From the NCBI GenBank assembly GCA_947497245.1, contig CANMFO010000001.1, positions 868,001 to 932,000 of the forward strand: a DNA stretch of 64,000 nucleotides. Reading direction: 5' to 3'. Below are positions 24,351-33,809 of this stretch, piece after piece; position 1 is the first letter of the stretch, and every line of letters begins with the position of its first letter. Origin of the DNA: an uncultured Flavobacteriaceae bacterium. Its GTDB lineage: Bacteria; Bacteroidota; Bacteroidia; Flavobacteriales; Flavobacteriaceae. The position numbers and the translations under genes were made by a program. Below the pieces are notes generated by a model, which ran no database searches, was not told where the DNA came from, and was given only the letters and a program-made list of their open reading frames with translations.

Positions 24351-27300
24351 CTAATACGGAATTTTGACAACGACCTCCGTTCCCGTTTTTGTCCCATCCC
24401 CTATATCCTTAATTGTAATTCCATAACCAGACCCTTTCTTGCTTATCTGGTTCAACAACCTTAACCTTTCATGCAGTATTTGGGTGGCGTACGACTGATG
24501 CTCCCTATGGGCCTTACTGTTCTTTTCTGCCTGTGAAATCCCAATCCCATCATCTGTCACGGTCAGTATCAATTGTTTTGTGGCCGCTGACCGTTCCATT
24601 TTTAAAATTATGTTTTTCTCTTTTTCACCTTCCACAAAACCGTGTACAATGGAGTTCTCGACGATGGGCTGTAAAATCATGGAGGGAATAAAAGTGTTGG
24701 AGGCATCAATTTCCGGGTCACATTGGATCGTCAGGACAATTTCATTTCCACTCTCCGTGTTCGTCAACGCCACGTAATTCTGTATATACTGTATTTCCTT
24801 TGAAAGAGTAATGTTGTCATTTCTGGTCATATCCAAGGTAAGCCGCATAAGGCTGGAGAAGGTGGCCACATACTTCTCCAGTTGCAATAGTTTGGCGTTT
24901 TTCACTTTTTTTCTTATCCTATTCAGCATATTGAACAGAAAATGGGGGTTCATCTGGGTCCTCAGTGCCTTTCGTTCCAATTCCACCATGGCGAGGCGCA
25001 GCCGGTATTTTTTGCGTTCCCTTAAAGTATAGCTCGCTATGCCGAGAACCAACATCCCAAGTAGAAACACCGCCGCAACGGCCTGTACCCAGGGCCGTTT
25101 GTAAAAGATTTCCGCTACATTGATATCGTAACGCAGTTCGTTGGACGATTCGGTCCCGGCGGAATTCAGCCCCTTGATCCTTAACGCATAGTCCCCCGGT
25201 GGGATGGACAGCAGTTTCAACGTGGTCTGGCTCCCCAGATCCACCCAGTCATCGGTGAACCCGTCCAGGCGATAGGCATATTTGTTGGTAGCGGTATTGT
25301 AACAGTCGTTGATGGTATAGGACACCGAAAACGAATTTTTGTTATGGGGCAGGCTAAAACTGTAGCGCTCCCTGTTCAGAACATCGAGCGCTACTTCTTT
25401 TTCCTCCTCGGGATCGTAATATTCGAATTTGGTGGGGAATATCCCGATCTCCCGGGATCGGGCAGTATCAGCAACACTGTCAAAAGCGACCAATCCATTA
25501 ATTCCTCCAAAGAGCAACTTACCTGTTGAAGACTTGAAATACGCGATTTGATTGAAATCATTGGAGGTAAGCCCGTCCTCAACATAGAACGCGGTGATCT
25601 TTTTTGAACTTTTCCCATACCGGTAGAGCCCGTTGTGGGTACTGAACCACATATTTCCATCGGCATCTTCCAAAATTCCCACTACGTTTAAGTTGGTGAG
25701 GCCATCTGCTCTGTTGATTACCATTAGTTTTTTCAGATCCCTGTCAATTTCTACTGCCCCCTTATCCGTACCCAACCATATACTTTCCTGCCCGTCCACG
25801 AAAATGGAATGGACCTTGTTCGATGGAAGGGCCAATCCACCCTTGGTCGGATCCTTGTTCAGGTGCAAAAAGGCATTGGAACCCAGATCCTGTATAAAGA
25901 GTCCGTTTGCATCGGTACCGATCAAGAGTCTGTCCTTGGTCTTGTGAAGGTCCCAAACAAAAAGTTCCCTGTTGTTCTCAATGATCGGAATGGGCAGCTC
26001 CCGGAATTTATTTTGCCCGGTGTTGAACTCGTGAATGCCATAATGACTGGCGAGCAACAAGGTAGAGTCCGAAGATTTTAGAATATCATAATAGTGCAAA
26101 CTGGGCAACCTCCCGTGGGACTGAAAGACGTGAACCTCTTCTTTCGTATTTCTAAGAAAATTTATTTTAACAAGTCCTCTGCTCTCCCCGAGGCACCAGG
26201 CCGTGGAATCGCTGACTTTTGCAAAAGACTTCTGGTAACCCAGCACCCCCTTAACAAAAACCTTGGTTGTTTCAAAAGAGCTTTTGCCATGGGGGTCATC
26301 GGAAGGGGTAAGCTTAAAGACTCCTTCATTGGTGGCCGCGAGGATTTCCTTGTTGGGCAGCTCCAAAAACCCCCTTACGTCAACCTTTTGATCCCCGTAC
26401 CGATCAAGGATCTTATCAAAACTGCTCCTACCGAACTTTATTTTGCTGATGCGATCATTGCTGCTTACATATATAATGTCGTTTTTATCGATGATTACAT
26501 CGTCGATCAAATTGGGGAAGGGAATTTCATATGCCTTTTTTAGTTGGAAGCTTCCGTTGATGTCTACCATTTTGAACAACACCAAGGTCTTTCCGGAACC
26601 ATCAATACCGATAAGGTCGACATGATTTTTTAATATGGGATTACCGTCTTCTGTTATGGGAATCATCTCCTGGTCGGGCAGATTGAGCACCTGTATATTC
26701 AGATCTTCAACAAAATGGGTCTTAAAAATCTCTCCCTCATAGATATACTGCGTTTCCATGGATTCCGGAAGAATGTCACCGTTATCCGTAATCAGTAGGC
26801 CATCACCCCCGTTGCGCGGCCATTCAGGATAAGGAAAATTGCTATGGTGATGATAGTTCAGTGAAGCGGTGAAATCCGATACTAAACTGGCCTTTCCCTT
26901 GTCCAGGATAAACAGTTTACGCCCCTGCCTAACTAGAAATTTATCGCAGCCGATCCTTCTTTCAAAATGTAGATATCCTCTCAAATAATAGGAAGCGTAG
27001 ACATGTCTTGATTCAAGTCCTGGAATTTGATACTCCGTGACTGCCAAAGAGGGATCAACCTTTAAGACTATGTTGTCCGCACGGGCACCAGCAGCTATCC
27101 ACAAGTTTCCATCGCAATCTTCCATAAAGGAGTTCGCCTGAAGTTCCGATCCTTTTAAAAACGGTTTGAATTTGATGCGATTGAAACTGACGTCCAAGCC
27201 TTTCTCGGATACGAAAATTCCCGTAGTGGCCGATATCCATATCCTTTGTCTGCTATCAATGTAAAACCCACTTATCCACTTGGGCAGGTTGCCCGCGTTT

Positions 27301-27605
27301 TCATCAGAGAAGGAAGAAAGCACGCTATGGGATTCAAAGTCCTTTACCAAGCCATTATGGGTAGAATACCATAGGAACCCATCCTTGTCCATCTGCATGA
27401 AGTTCATATACTTATGGGATTCCTCATTGGCATTGATTTCAATGTCCCGTATTGTATACTCCTGTGCGGATATACTATTGATGACCAATAAACAGGGAAG
27501 CATCCAATAGGCAATGATACCCTTCATTCCAAAGGAATGACCCATGGATAAAAAGCTTGGGATTTTTAGGGTAAAAACCTGGAACGGAGTGCGGTGGGCC
27601 AACAT
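24351..27605 (-). CDS. Propeller-sensor LytS-type histidine kinase, copy 1
   Basis: The start chosen is ATG 27605-27603, the equivalent of the start of copy 2 (1084 residues; a start at the MGHSFGMKG methionine is also possible). A signal peptide or anchor ends near ISAQ. Two-component-regulator propeller repeats fill about 50-750 (DGFLWYSTHNGLV, QRIWISATTGIFV, SIWLGTDKGAVEI, NMWFSTHNGLYRY). A Y_Y_Y domain (about 770-840) contains NKYAYRLDGFTDDWVDLG. One membrane helix (about 845-865) and a short linker follow. The His_kinase domain has the phosphoacceptor in NPHFLFN (His about 888), and an HATPase_c domain has PIVENSIVHGF and DDGIGIS. It probably senses a periplasmic ligand and phosphorylates the LytTR regulator at 23578. 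Confidence 0.92.
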   Translation of the reverse strand: MLAHRTPFQVFTLKIPSFLSMGHSFGMKGIIAYWMLPCLLVINSISAQEYTIRDIEINANEESHKYMNFMQMDKDGFLWYSTHNGLVKDFESHSVLSSFSDENAGNLPKWISGFYIDSRQRIWISATTGIFVSEKGLDVSFNRIKFKPFLKGSELQANSFMEDCDGNLWIAAGARADNIVLKVDPSLAVTEYQIPGLESRHVYASYYLRGYLHFERRIGCDKFLVRQGRKLFILDKGKASLVSDFTASLNYHHHSNFPYPEWPRNGGDGLLITDNGDILPESMETQYIYEGEIFKTHFVEDLNIQVLNLPDQEMIPITEDGNPILKNHVDLIGIDGSGKTLVLFKMVDINGSFQLKKAYEIPFPNLIDDVIIDKNDIIYVSSNDRISKIKFGRSSFDKILDRYGDQKVDVRGFLELPNKEILAATNEGVFKLTPSDDPHGKSSFETTKVFVKGVLGYQKSFAKVSDSTAWCLGESRGLVKINFLRNTKEEVHVFQSHGRLPSLHYYDILKSSDSTLLLASHYGIHEFNTGQNKFRELPIPIIENNRELFVWDLHKTKDRLLIGTDANGLFIQDLGSNAFLHLNKDPTKGGLALPSNKVHSIFVDGQESIWLGTDKGAVEIDRDLKKLMVINRADGLTNLNVVGILEDADGNMWFSTHNGLYRYGKSSKKITAFYVEDGLTSNDFNQIAYFKSSTGKLLFGGINGLVAFDSVADTARSREIGIFPTKFEYYDPEEEKEVALDVLNRERYSFSLPHNKNSFSVSYTINDCYNTATNKYAYRLDGFTDDWVDLGSQTTLKLLSIPPGDYALRIKGLNSAGTESSNELRYDINVAEIFYKRPWVQAVAAVFLLGMLVLGIASYTLRERKKYRLRLAMVELERKALRTQMNPHFLFNMLNRIRKKVKNAKLLQLEKYVATFSSLMRLTLDMTRNDNITLSKEIQYIQNYVALTNTESGNEIVLTIQCDPEIDASNTFIPSMILQPIVENSIVHGFVEGEKEKNIILKMERSAATKQLILTVTDDGIGISQAEKNSKAHREHQSYATQILHERLRLLNQISKKGSGYGITIKDIGDGTKTGTEVVVKIPY

Positions 27606-27785
27606 CAAATACGGTATATGATCGTTGCAATTATTAGTCTATGGACCAGATAACCAAAAATAGGCTGTGGTCAACGGCCAGAAGGTACATTCGAGAACAA
27701 AGAATGCGTTATCCGATATAAACTAAATGTAAGAAAAAAATGAGGTGCAAGTCAAAAAAAAATACAAGGTCGACCGCTTTGGAGA
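27606..27785 (-). promoter_or_regulatory. Upstream region of kinase copy 1, conserved with copy 2
   Basis: This region aligns over its length with 31078-31250 upstream of the second kinase. The best-kept block is around 27690-27735, including a dyad CATTC-N9-GAATG and the stretch TATAAACTAAATGTAAGAAA. Conservation outside coding sequence suggests that the promoter or operator was duplicated with the gene. A TATTTTTG box present here (27653-27660 region) is not kept in copy 2, so it is unlikely to be the essential -7 element. Confidence 0.55.
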
Positions 27786-27836
27786 GGGGCTATTGGAACT
27801 TTTTTGATTGACAGTGCACCAGGGCACCCGTCTTAA
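27786..27836 (+). pseudogene. Remnant of the LytTR regulator 3' end at a duplication junction
   Basis: This segment lies between the two kinases and aligns with the last ~49 bases of the response regulator (24285-24333). Compare GGCTATTGGAACTTTTTTGA here with GCCTATTGGAGCTTTTTGA there. One extra T shifts the frame and creates a stop, but the alignment runs on through the stop codon and into the kinase 3' ends (both ...AACGCTTC-GGCTAATACGG). It shows that the duplicated unit began inside the response regulator gene. Confidence 0.8.
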
Positions 27837-27852
27837 TCGGGAACGCTTCTGG

Positions 27853-30800
27853 CTAATACGGGATTTTGATAATGACCTCCGTTCCTCTTTTTGTCCCATC
27901 GCCAATGTCCTTCATGCTAATTCCATAACCGGAACTATTCTTGCTTATCTGGTTCAACAACCTTAACCTTTCATTCAGTATTTGGGTGGCATACGACTGA
28001 TGTTCCGGATAGATCAGGTTGTTCTTTTTTGCCTGTGAAATCCCTATCCCATCATCGGTCACGGTCAGTATCAATTGTTTTGTGGCCGTGGACCGTTCCA
28101 TTTTTAAAGTGATCGTTTTCACCCTTTCATCTTCCGCAAAACCATGTACAATGGAATTTTCTACAATGGGCTGTAACAACATGGAAGGAACATAAGTGGC
28201 CTGCGTATCAATATTTGGATCGCATTCCACGACCAAATTTATTTTGTTCCCACTCTTGGTATTGGTCAAGGCAACATAATTATTGATATACCGTAATTCC
28301 TTTGCGAGCTGGATATTTTCATTTCTTGTCAGATCGAGCGTAAGCCGCATAAGGGTGGAAAAATTGGTGATATACTCGTCCAATTTGGCCAACTTGCCCT
28401 CCTTTACCGTTTTCCGTATTCCGTTCAAGGCATTGAATATAAAATGGGGATTCATTTGCGCCCTCAATGTTTTTCGTTCCAATTCGATCACGGTAAGGTG
28501 TAGTTTGCGTTTTTTCCGCTCCCGGGACGCATGGTTCGACAATGCCAGGACCACTAGCCCTAGAAGAAGCAGTACTGCAAGGGCTTGGACCCAGGGCCGC
28601 TTGTAGAAAACTTCCGTTACGTGCATGTCGTAGCGCAGCTCGTTGGACGATTCGATTCCCGTGGAATTCAACCCCTTGATCCTCAAAACATAATCCCCCG
28701 GTGGGATGGACAGCAGTTTCAAGGTGGTCTGGTTCCCCAGGTCCACCCAATCATCGGTGAACCCGTCCAAGCGATAGGCATATTTGTTCGTACTGGTATT
28801 GTAACAGTCATTGATGGTGTAGGATACCGAAAATGAATTTTTGTTATGGGCCAGGCCAAACTTGTAAGGGCCCTTATCGAGGACATCGAGTTCCACGTCC
28901 TTTTCCGCCTCCATATCATAATATTCGAATCGGGTGGGAAATATCCGGATCTCTTGGGATCTGATGGTATCATCGATACTGTCGAAGGCGATCAATCCCC
29001 GGACCCCCCCGAAGAACAACTTGTCCGTCGAGGTCCTGTAATAGGAGTTTTGGTTAAAATCATTTGAGATCAGTCCGTCCTCAACATAGAAAGCGGTAAC
29101 CTTTTTTGAACTTTTTTCGTACCGGTAGAGCCCGTTATAGGTACTGAACCACATATTTTCATTGGCATCCTCCAAAACTCCCACCACGTTGAGGTTGGTA
29201 AGCCCGTCGGACCCGTCGATTAGCACCTGTTTTTTCAGGTCCTTGTCGACATGGACCGCCCCTTTGTCCGTACCCAACCATATATTTTCCTGCCCATCCA
29301 CAAAAATCGAATAGATCTTGTTCGTGGGAAGGGCCGATCCACCCTTGGTCGGATCGTTGTTCAGGTGCAAAAAAGCATCGGAATCCAGATCCTGTACAAA
29401 GAGTCCGTTCGCATCGGTGCCGATAAAGAGTCTGTCCCCGGCCCTGTGGATGTCCCTTACAAAAAGCTCCCTGTTGTTGGCCACTGACGGAATGGGCAGT
29501 TCGCGGAATTCTTTTTGCTGGGTATTGAATTCCTGTAGACCAAAATTGCTGGCGAGCATCAGGGTGGTATCCGAGGACTGTAGAATATCGTAGTATCGCA
29601 ATTGGCCCAATTTCCAGTCCTTTTCAAAGATGTATTGGCCAATGATCTTCTTTTTTGGAAAATTTATTTCCATAAGCGCCCTGTTCTCTCCAAGGCACCA
29701 TGCCGTGGAATCAGTGGTTTTTATAAAAGATCTAAGGAAATTCAGCGAGGGAAAAACATTTTCCGTTCCATAAGCGTTTTCGCTATAACGGTCATTGGAA
29801 GGAGTGAGCTTAAAGACCCCGGAATAGGTGGCGGCCAGCATTTCCCCATGGGGCAGCTCCAGAAGACCCCTTGCGCTGATGCTCCGTTTCCCGTAATGGT
29901 CCAGGATCTTATCAAAACTGTTCTTGCTGAACTTTATTTTATCGATGCGGTCATAGCTGCACACATAAATGATGTCGTTTTTACCGATGGCCAGGTCGTC
30001 GATCAAATTGGGGAAGGGAATTTCAGTTGTTTTTTTTAGATGCAGGTCCCCCTTGATCTCCATCATTTTGTACAGGGTCAATTTTTTTCCAAAATCATCG
30101 ATACCGATGAGATCGGCATATTTTGTTAAGATGGGGTTATCTTTCGCCGAAATGGGGATCATCTCCTGAAGGGGCAGATTGAGTACCTGAATATCCAGGT
30201 CTTCAATAAAATAGGTCTTAAAAATTTCCCCCTCATAGGTATAGTGGCCGTCTGTGGACTTGGGCAGGAGTTCTCCGTTGGGGGAGATGAGAAGACCATC
30301 CCCACCGTTAAATGTCCATTCTGGATTTAAATACTCGGTCTTTTCGTAATTTTTTGAAGGGGTAAAATCCGCAATTAGGGTGGCCCGACCCTTTTCTAGA
30401 ACGAACAATTTGCGCCCTTGTCTACTTAATATTTTATCGCAACCGATCATTTTTTCAAAAAACAGAAACTCCCGTTTATAGTAATCGGTCAGTGCATACT
30501 TTGGTTTGATTTCCGGAATTTGATAGGTTTCGACAGCGAAGGAGGAATCAACCTTTAAAACAAGGTTATCGGAACCCACTATCCATATGTTTCCATCGCA
30601 ATCCTCGATAAAGGAGTTTCCGGAGAGGTCCTCCCCCTTTAAAAATGGTTTGAATTTAATGCGGTTGAAACTGGTATGCAAACCTTCCTCGGATACGAAA
30701 ATTCCCGTTGTGGCGGATACCCATATCCTTTCCTTGCTATCCATAAAAATGGCAAATATGATCTTGGGTGGGTTTTTTCCGTTTTCATCCGCTAGGGACG

Positions 30801-31077
30801 AAAGCACGCTATGGGTCTCAAAGTCCTTTACAATGCCATTGTAGGTAGAGTACCATAGAAAGCCATCACCATCCACCTGTATGACATTCCGGTCTTTATG
30901 GGATTCCCCATTGCTGTTGATGGCAATGGAGCGTACGGTATAGTCCTGCGCATTCAACATACTGAAAATGAATGCGTACGAAATAATCGAATATTTGATC
31001 ACACCCGTCATTCCAGACGATAAAAAAGCAGCAAAATTTGAAAGGGAAAATTTGAACTGGGTAAAGCGTGCCAACAT
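27853..31077 (-). CDS. Propeller-sensor LytS-type histidine kinase, copy 2
   Basis: This is a 1074-residue tandem paralogue of 24351-27605. A signal peptide or anchor ends near MLNAQ. The propeller repeats (DGFLWYSTYNGIV, ERIWVSATTGIFV, NIWLGTDKGAVHV, NMWFSTYNGLYRY), Y_Y_Y domain (NKYAYRLDGFTDDWVDLG) and membrane helix keep the same order. The His_kinase domain (NPHFIFN, His about 878) and HATPase_c domain (PIVENSIVHGFA, DDGIGIS) also do. All catalytic motifs are intact, so both copies may be active. The propeller is more diverged than the Y_Y_Y and kinase parts, which fits sensing of different ligands through one regulator. It is divergent from the AraC gene at 31389. Confidence 0.92.
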   Translation of the reverse strand: MLARFTQFKFSLSNFAAFLSSGMTGVIKYSIISYAFIFSMLNAQDYTVRSIAINSNGESHKDRNVIQVDGDGFLWYSTYNGIVKDFETHSVLSSLADENGKNPPKIIFAIFMDSKERIWVSATTGIFVSEEGLHTSFNRIKFKPFLKGEDLSGNSFIEDCDGNIWIVGSDNLVLKVDSSFAVETYQIPEIKPKYALTDYYKREFLFFEKMIGCDKILSRQGRKLFVLEKGRATLIADFTPSKNYEKTEYLNPEWTFNGGDGLLISPNGELLPKSTDGHYTYEGEIFKTYFIEDLDIQVLNLPLQEMIPISAKDNPILTKYADLIGIDDFGKKLTLYKMMEIKGDLHLKKTTEIPFPNLIDDLAIGKNDIIYVCSYDRIDKIKFSKNSFDKILDHYGKRSISARGLLELPHGEMLAATYSGVFKLTPSNDRYSENAYGTENVFPSLNFLRSFIKTTDSTAWCLGENRALMEINFPKKKIIGQYIFEKDWKLGQLRYYDILQSSDTTLMLASNFGLQEFNTQQKEFRELPIPSVANNRELFVRDIHRAGDRLFIGTDANGLFVQDLDSDAFLHLNNDPTKGGSALPTNKIYSIFVDGQENIWLGTDKGAVHVDKDLKKQVLIDGSDGLTNLNVVGVLEDANENMWFSTYNGLYRYEKSSKKVTAFYVEDGLISNDFNQNSYYRTSTDKLFFGGVRGLIAFDSIDDTIRSQEIRIFPTRFEYYDMEAEKDVELDVLDKGPYKFGLAHNKNSFSVSYTINDCYNTSTNKYAYRLDGFTDDWVDLGNQTTLKLLSIPPGDYVLRIKGLNSTGIESSNELRYDMHVTEVFYKRPWVQALAVLLLLGLVVLALSNHASRERKKRKLHLTVIELERKTLRAQMNPHFIFNALNGIRKTVKEGKLAKLDEYITNFSTLMRLTLDLTRNENIQLAKELRYINNYVALTNTKSGNKINLVVECDPNIDTQATYVPSMLLQPIVENSIVHGFAEDERVKTITLKMERSTATKQLILTVTDDGIGISQAKKNNLIYPEHQSYATQILNERLRLLNQISKNSSGYGISMKDIGDGTKRGTEVIIKIPY

Positions 31078-31388
31078 CGAATACGGTATACTGTCGTTGC
31101 AATTATTAATCCAAAGGTCAGATAGCCACTACAGGCTGTAGTCAATACCAGATGGTACATTCGCGAACAAAGAATGTGTTATCGGATATAAACTAAATGT
31201 AAGAAAAAAATGGGGCGCAAGCCAAAAAACATACGGTCAACTGTTTTGGAGCGGGACGATAGGGAAAGCGTAAGACCGCTTCCCGGATTCCCCAAAACCT
31301 TCGACGGTCCTTTTTTGTTGGGCCGCCTCCCCAAGTGCTTCAAAGAGAACTATTTTTTTTACGAACTTTCGGGCGACAACTTTGTGGA
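31078..31388. other. 311-base divergent intergenic region (kinase copy 2 / AraC)
   Basis: Bases 31078-31250 align with the upstream region of kinase copy 1, including the CATTC-N9-GAATG dyad (about 31157-31175). The rest (31250-31388) has no visible homologue in the window and should carry the AraC promoter. No gene is seen. Confidence 0.55.
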
Positions 31389-32270
31389 ATGGAAAACACC
31401 ATAACCTATCGGAGATATGAGCCCTTGGCAGACCTGAAAAGGGATATCCATTATTATTGGTATATGGAAAGTGGGGAGCGGGAGGAGCAGGCCTATCCGG
31501 ACCTCTTGATCCCCGATGGCTATCCCGAAATTATCTTTGTTCTCGAAGGCGCGTATTGCAAAAGGCCCATGGCCGATGAAAGTCAGCTGACTATCGTCAA
31601 TAGTTCTAGTGTTATCGGAATCCAGAGCGAATCCTTGCTGGTAAAAAGATTGGGAAAGGTAAAGTTGTTCGGCATAAAGTTCAGGCCCATGGGGTTTTAT
31701 CGGTTCTTTGGACAAAAGGCCGTTAAGACTGTTGGCAGTACCTTGGTCCTCAATGAATTTAAGGTGGCTTACCTGTTAGAATTGGAACTGGGCTTGAGAA
31801 ACATGGATGCTCAGGATAAGGCGGTCAGCCTGTTGGATCGAACCCTATGTGCCCATGTCTCGAACGCCGGGCACTCAAAAAAAGAGGCCATTGTACAGGA
31901 ATGCATACGTAACATATTGGACGCGAAGGGCAATATGGATTTGCAAGAACTGGCAAAGCAGGCCGAGAAGGGCAAGCGCCAGATACAGCGCTATTTTAAG
32001 GAATGTATCGGTATCTCCCCAAAAAAGTTCTCAAATCTGGTACGTTTTAAGTCCGTTTACAAAAAAAATGTACTTTCGGATTGCTCCCTGGGCCATTTTT
32101 TTGACCATGGCTATTTTGATCAGAGCCACTTCATTAAAGATTTCAGGGCCAATTTAGGGGTCACACCTTCCCGTACCTCCTCCCCAAAATTTAGGGCCCA
32201 AAATACGATTGCCAAAAGAAGTATGGGCAATGACGCCTTTTTACTATCCAAAGGCGGGAACAGGCGGTAA
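31389..32270 (+). CDS. AraC-family transcriptional regulator with cupin-like N-terminus
   Basis: The start is set at ATG 31389 (MENTITYRRYEPLADL); an in-frame GTG at 31335 would add 18 residues of unlikely sequence. The protein has 293 residues. The N-terminal part (YYWYMESG...LLIPDGYPEIIFVL) matches the DUF6597-type sensor region found in Bacteroidota AraC proteins. The C-terminal AraC helix-turn-helix pair spans about 185-275 (MDLQELAKQAEKGKRQIQRY, GYFDQSHFIKDFR). It is followed 26 bases later by the small secreted protein at 32297, which may be co-transcribed. Confidence 0.85.
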   Translation: MENTITYRRYEPLADLKRDIHYYWYMESGEREEQAYPDLLIPDGYPEIIFVLEGAYCKRPMADESQLTIVNSSSVIGIQSESLLVKRLGKVKLFGIKFRPMGFYRFFGQKAVKTVGSTLVLNEFKVAYLLELELGLRNMDAQDKAVSLLDRTLCAHVSNAGHSKKEAIVQECIRNILDAKGNMDLQELAKQAEKGKRQIQRYFKECIGISPKKFSNLVRFKSVYKKNVLSDCSLGHFFDHGYFDQSHFIKDFRANLGVTPSRTSSPKFRAQNTIAKRSMGNDAFLLSKGGNRR

Positions 32271-32296
32271 ATTTGTCCAAACTAAAACTGAATAGT

Positions 32297-32782
32297 ATGC
32301 CCTCCAAGAAATCGCCAGCGGTATCCCTGCTGTTAATAGCTGTCCTCCCGTACTTTTTTCTTCAATCGAACGGAATGATGGCACAAGCCCAAAAAAGAGA
32401 TTCGGTGGCCCGTGAAATACGGGAGGCCCTCCGATTGGAAACCCAATATTTCTACCAACGGGACATCGCAAATTGGGAAGGGCAATGGTCGCACGGCCCT
32501 TTCGTCATGAAATGCTACCTAAGGGACGGAAAATACACGGAGCAATTGGGCTGGCCCCTTATCCGTCGATCCGCAGAGGACTATATGAAAGCGCATCCCG
32601 AACCGGAACGGCCCCCGACCGATGTTCCCGAATACAAAATGGAGGTTTTTGAAAAATCGGCCTTTGTTACCTACCTACAGTTTGACCCGAAGCAGGGCAG
32701 GAAACGGGAAATCCGGTTGCTGGTCAAGGAAAATGGGAAATGGAGGATAGGCTATATGAGCACCAATTATCTTATGGAATAG
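32297..32782 (+). CDS. Secreted NTF2/SnoaL-like protein
   Basis: The start ATG 32297 gives MPSKKSPAVSLLLIAVL, a clean signal peptide ending near AQAQ, and is preferred over an upstream TTG. The mature part (~130 residues) begins with a helix ETQYFYQRDIANWEGQW and continues with alternating strands to LLVKENGKWRIGYMSTNYL. This is the typical opening and closing pattern of NTF2-like/DUF4440-type alpha+beta barrels. The substrate is unknown. The protein is probably periplasmic or surface-exposed. Confidence 0.7.
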   Translation: MPSKKSPAVSLLLIAVLPYFFLQSNGMMAQAQKRDSVAREIREALRLETQYFYQRDIANWEGQWSHGPFVMKCYLRDGKYTEQLGWPLIRRSAEDYMKAHPEPERPPTDVPEYKMEVFEKSAFVTYLQFDPKQGRKREIRLLVKENGKWRIGYMSTNYLME

Positions 32783-32871
32783 GTATTTGCACCCTGCTTG
32801 GAATGGATAAAAAACCATTGCGCGATCCGAATAGTCGGTCGCTAAGCAAATTTTTATTACTTTAAGATCGT

Positions 32872-33729
32872 ATGATAACGATAATTTGGATTGCATTGGC
32901 CGGTCTTGCGATCTGGTTCGCGATTGTCCTGGCCAGGGACTTTCTGGCCCATAGAAATTCGCTGGAAAACAGCAGTTGGTTAAAAACTTCGATCATCGGC
33001 TTTGTGGTCAATTTTTTTGATGTACTGGGAATCGGTGCATTTGCCCCACAAACGGCACTGCTGAAGTTCACCAAACAGACCAAGGACAAACATATTCCGG
33101 GAACGATGAACGTGGCGAACACGCTTCCGGTATTGTTTCAGGCCTTGATCTTTATCACCATTATCGAAGTAGAGCCCATAACCTTGGTGTTGATGTTTGT
33201 TTCGGCCGCCCTGGGTGCCGTTCTGGGCGCGGGGGTAGTGGCCAGGATGTCCGAAAAAAAGATCCGGTTGGTCATGGGCTTTGCCCTTTTGGTGACCGCT
33301 TTTTTTATGTTGGCCACGAGTATGGAATGGATACAGGGCGGTGGAACGGCCATTGGACTCCAAAACGGCAAATTGGCCATTGCGGTGCTTGCCAATTTTG
33401 GCCTGGGCGCTTTGATGACGGCCGGAATAGGGTTGTATGCCCCCTGTATGGCGCTGGTGTTTGCCTTGGGAATGTCGCCCAAAGTGGCTTTTCCGATCAT
33501 GATGGGTTCCTGCGCTTTTTTGATGCCCCCGGCCTCGATGCGCTTTATTCGCGAAAAGGCCTATAACCGGAAAGCTGCCGTTGCCATGGCCATTCCCGGT
33601 ATCGTCGCCGTTGGTATCGCTGCCTTTATCGTAAAATCATTGCCATTGGATGTGCTTCGATGGGTGGTCATCGGCGTGGTGCTCTATACTTCCGGGGTCA
33701 TGTTGCATGCGGGCTTTACAAAAAAGTAG
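32872..33729 (+). CDS. TauE/SafE-type membrane permease
   Basis: This is a 285-residue integral membrane protein with about eight hydrophobic helices. The paired half-repeats fit the sulfite exporter TauE/SafE family: IIGFVVNFFDVLGIGAFAP in the first half and VLANFGLGALMTAGIGLYAP in the second. The family moves small sulfur or organic anions, but substrate cannot be told from sequence. It stands as a single gene between the NTF2-like gene and the next AraC gene. Confidence 0.75.
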   Translation: MITIIWIALAGLAIWFAIVLARDFLAHRNSLENSSWLKTSIIGFVVNFFDVLGIGAFAPQTALLKFTKQTKDKHIPGTMNVANTLPVLFQALIFITIIEVEPITLVLMFVSAALGAVLGAGVVARMSEKKIRLVMGFALLVTAFFMLATSMEWIQGGGTAIGLQNGKLAIAVLANFGLGALMTAGIGLYAPCMALVFALGMSPKVAFPIMMGSCAFLMPPASMRFIREKAYNRKAAVAMAIPGIVAVGIAAFIVKSLPLDVLRWVVIGVVLYTSGVMLHAGFTKK

Positions 33730-33809
33730 TTTCCCAATAGCTTACTCCTGGATTTCGAACCGCTGTGAAAAACATCGGAATCACTATCTTGGACGTTCAA
33801 TAGGAACCC

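Noticed and set aside
31335-31388. GTG start extending the AraC protein by 18 residues
   Set aside because: The extra residues do not fit the family N-terminus; ATG 31389 does.
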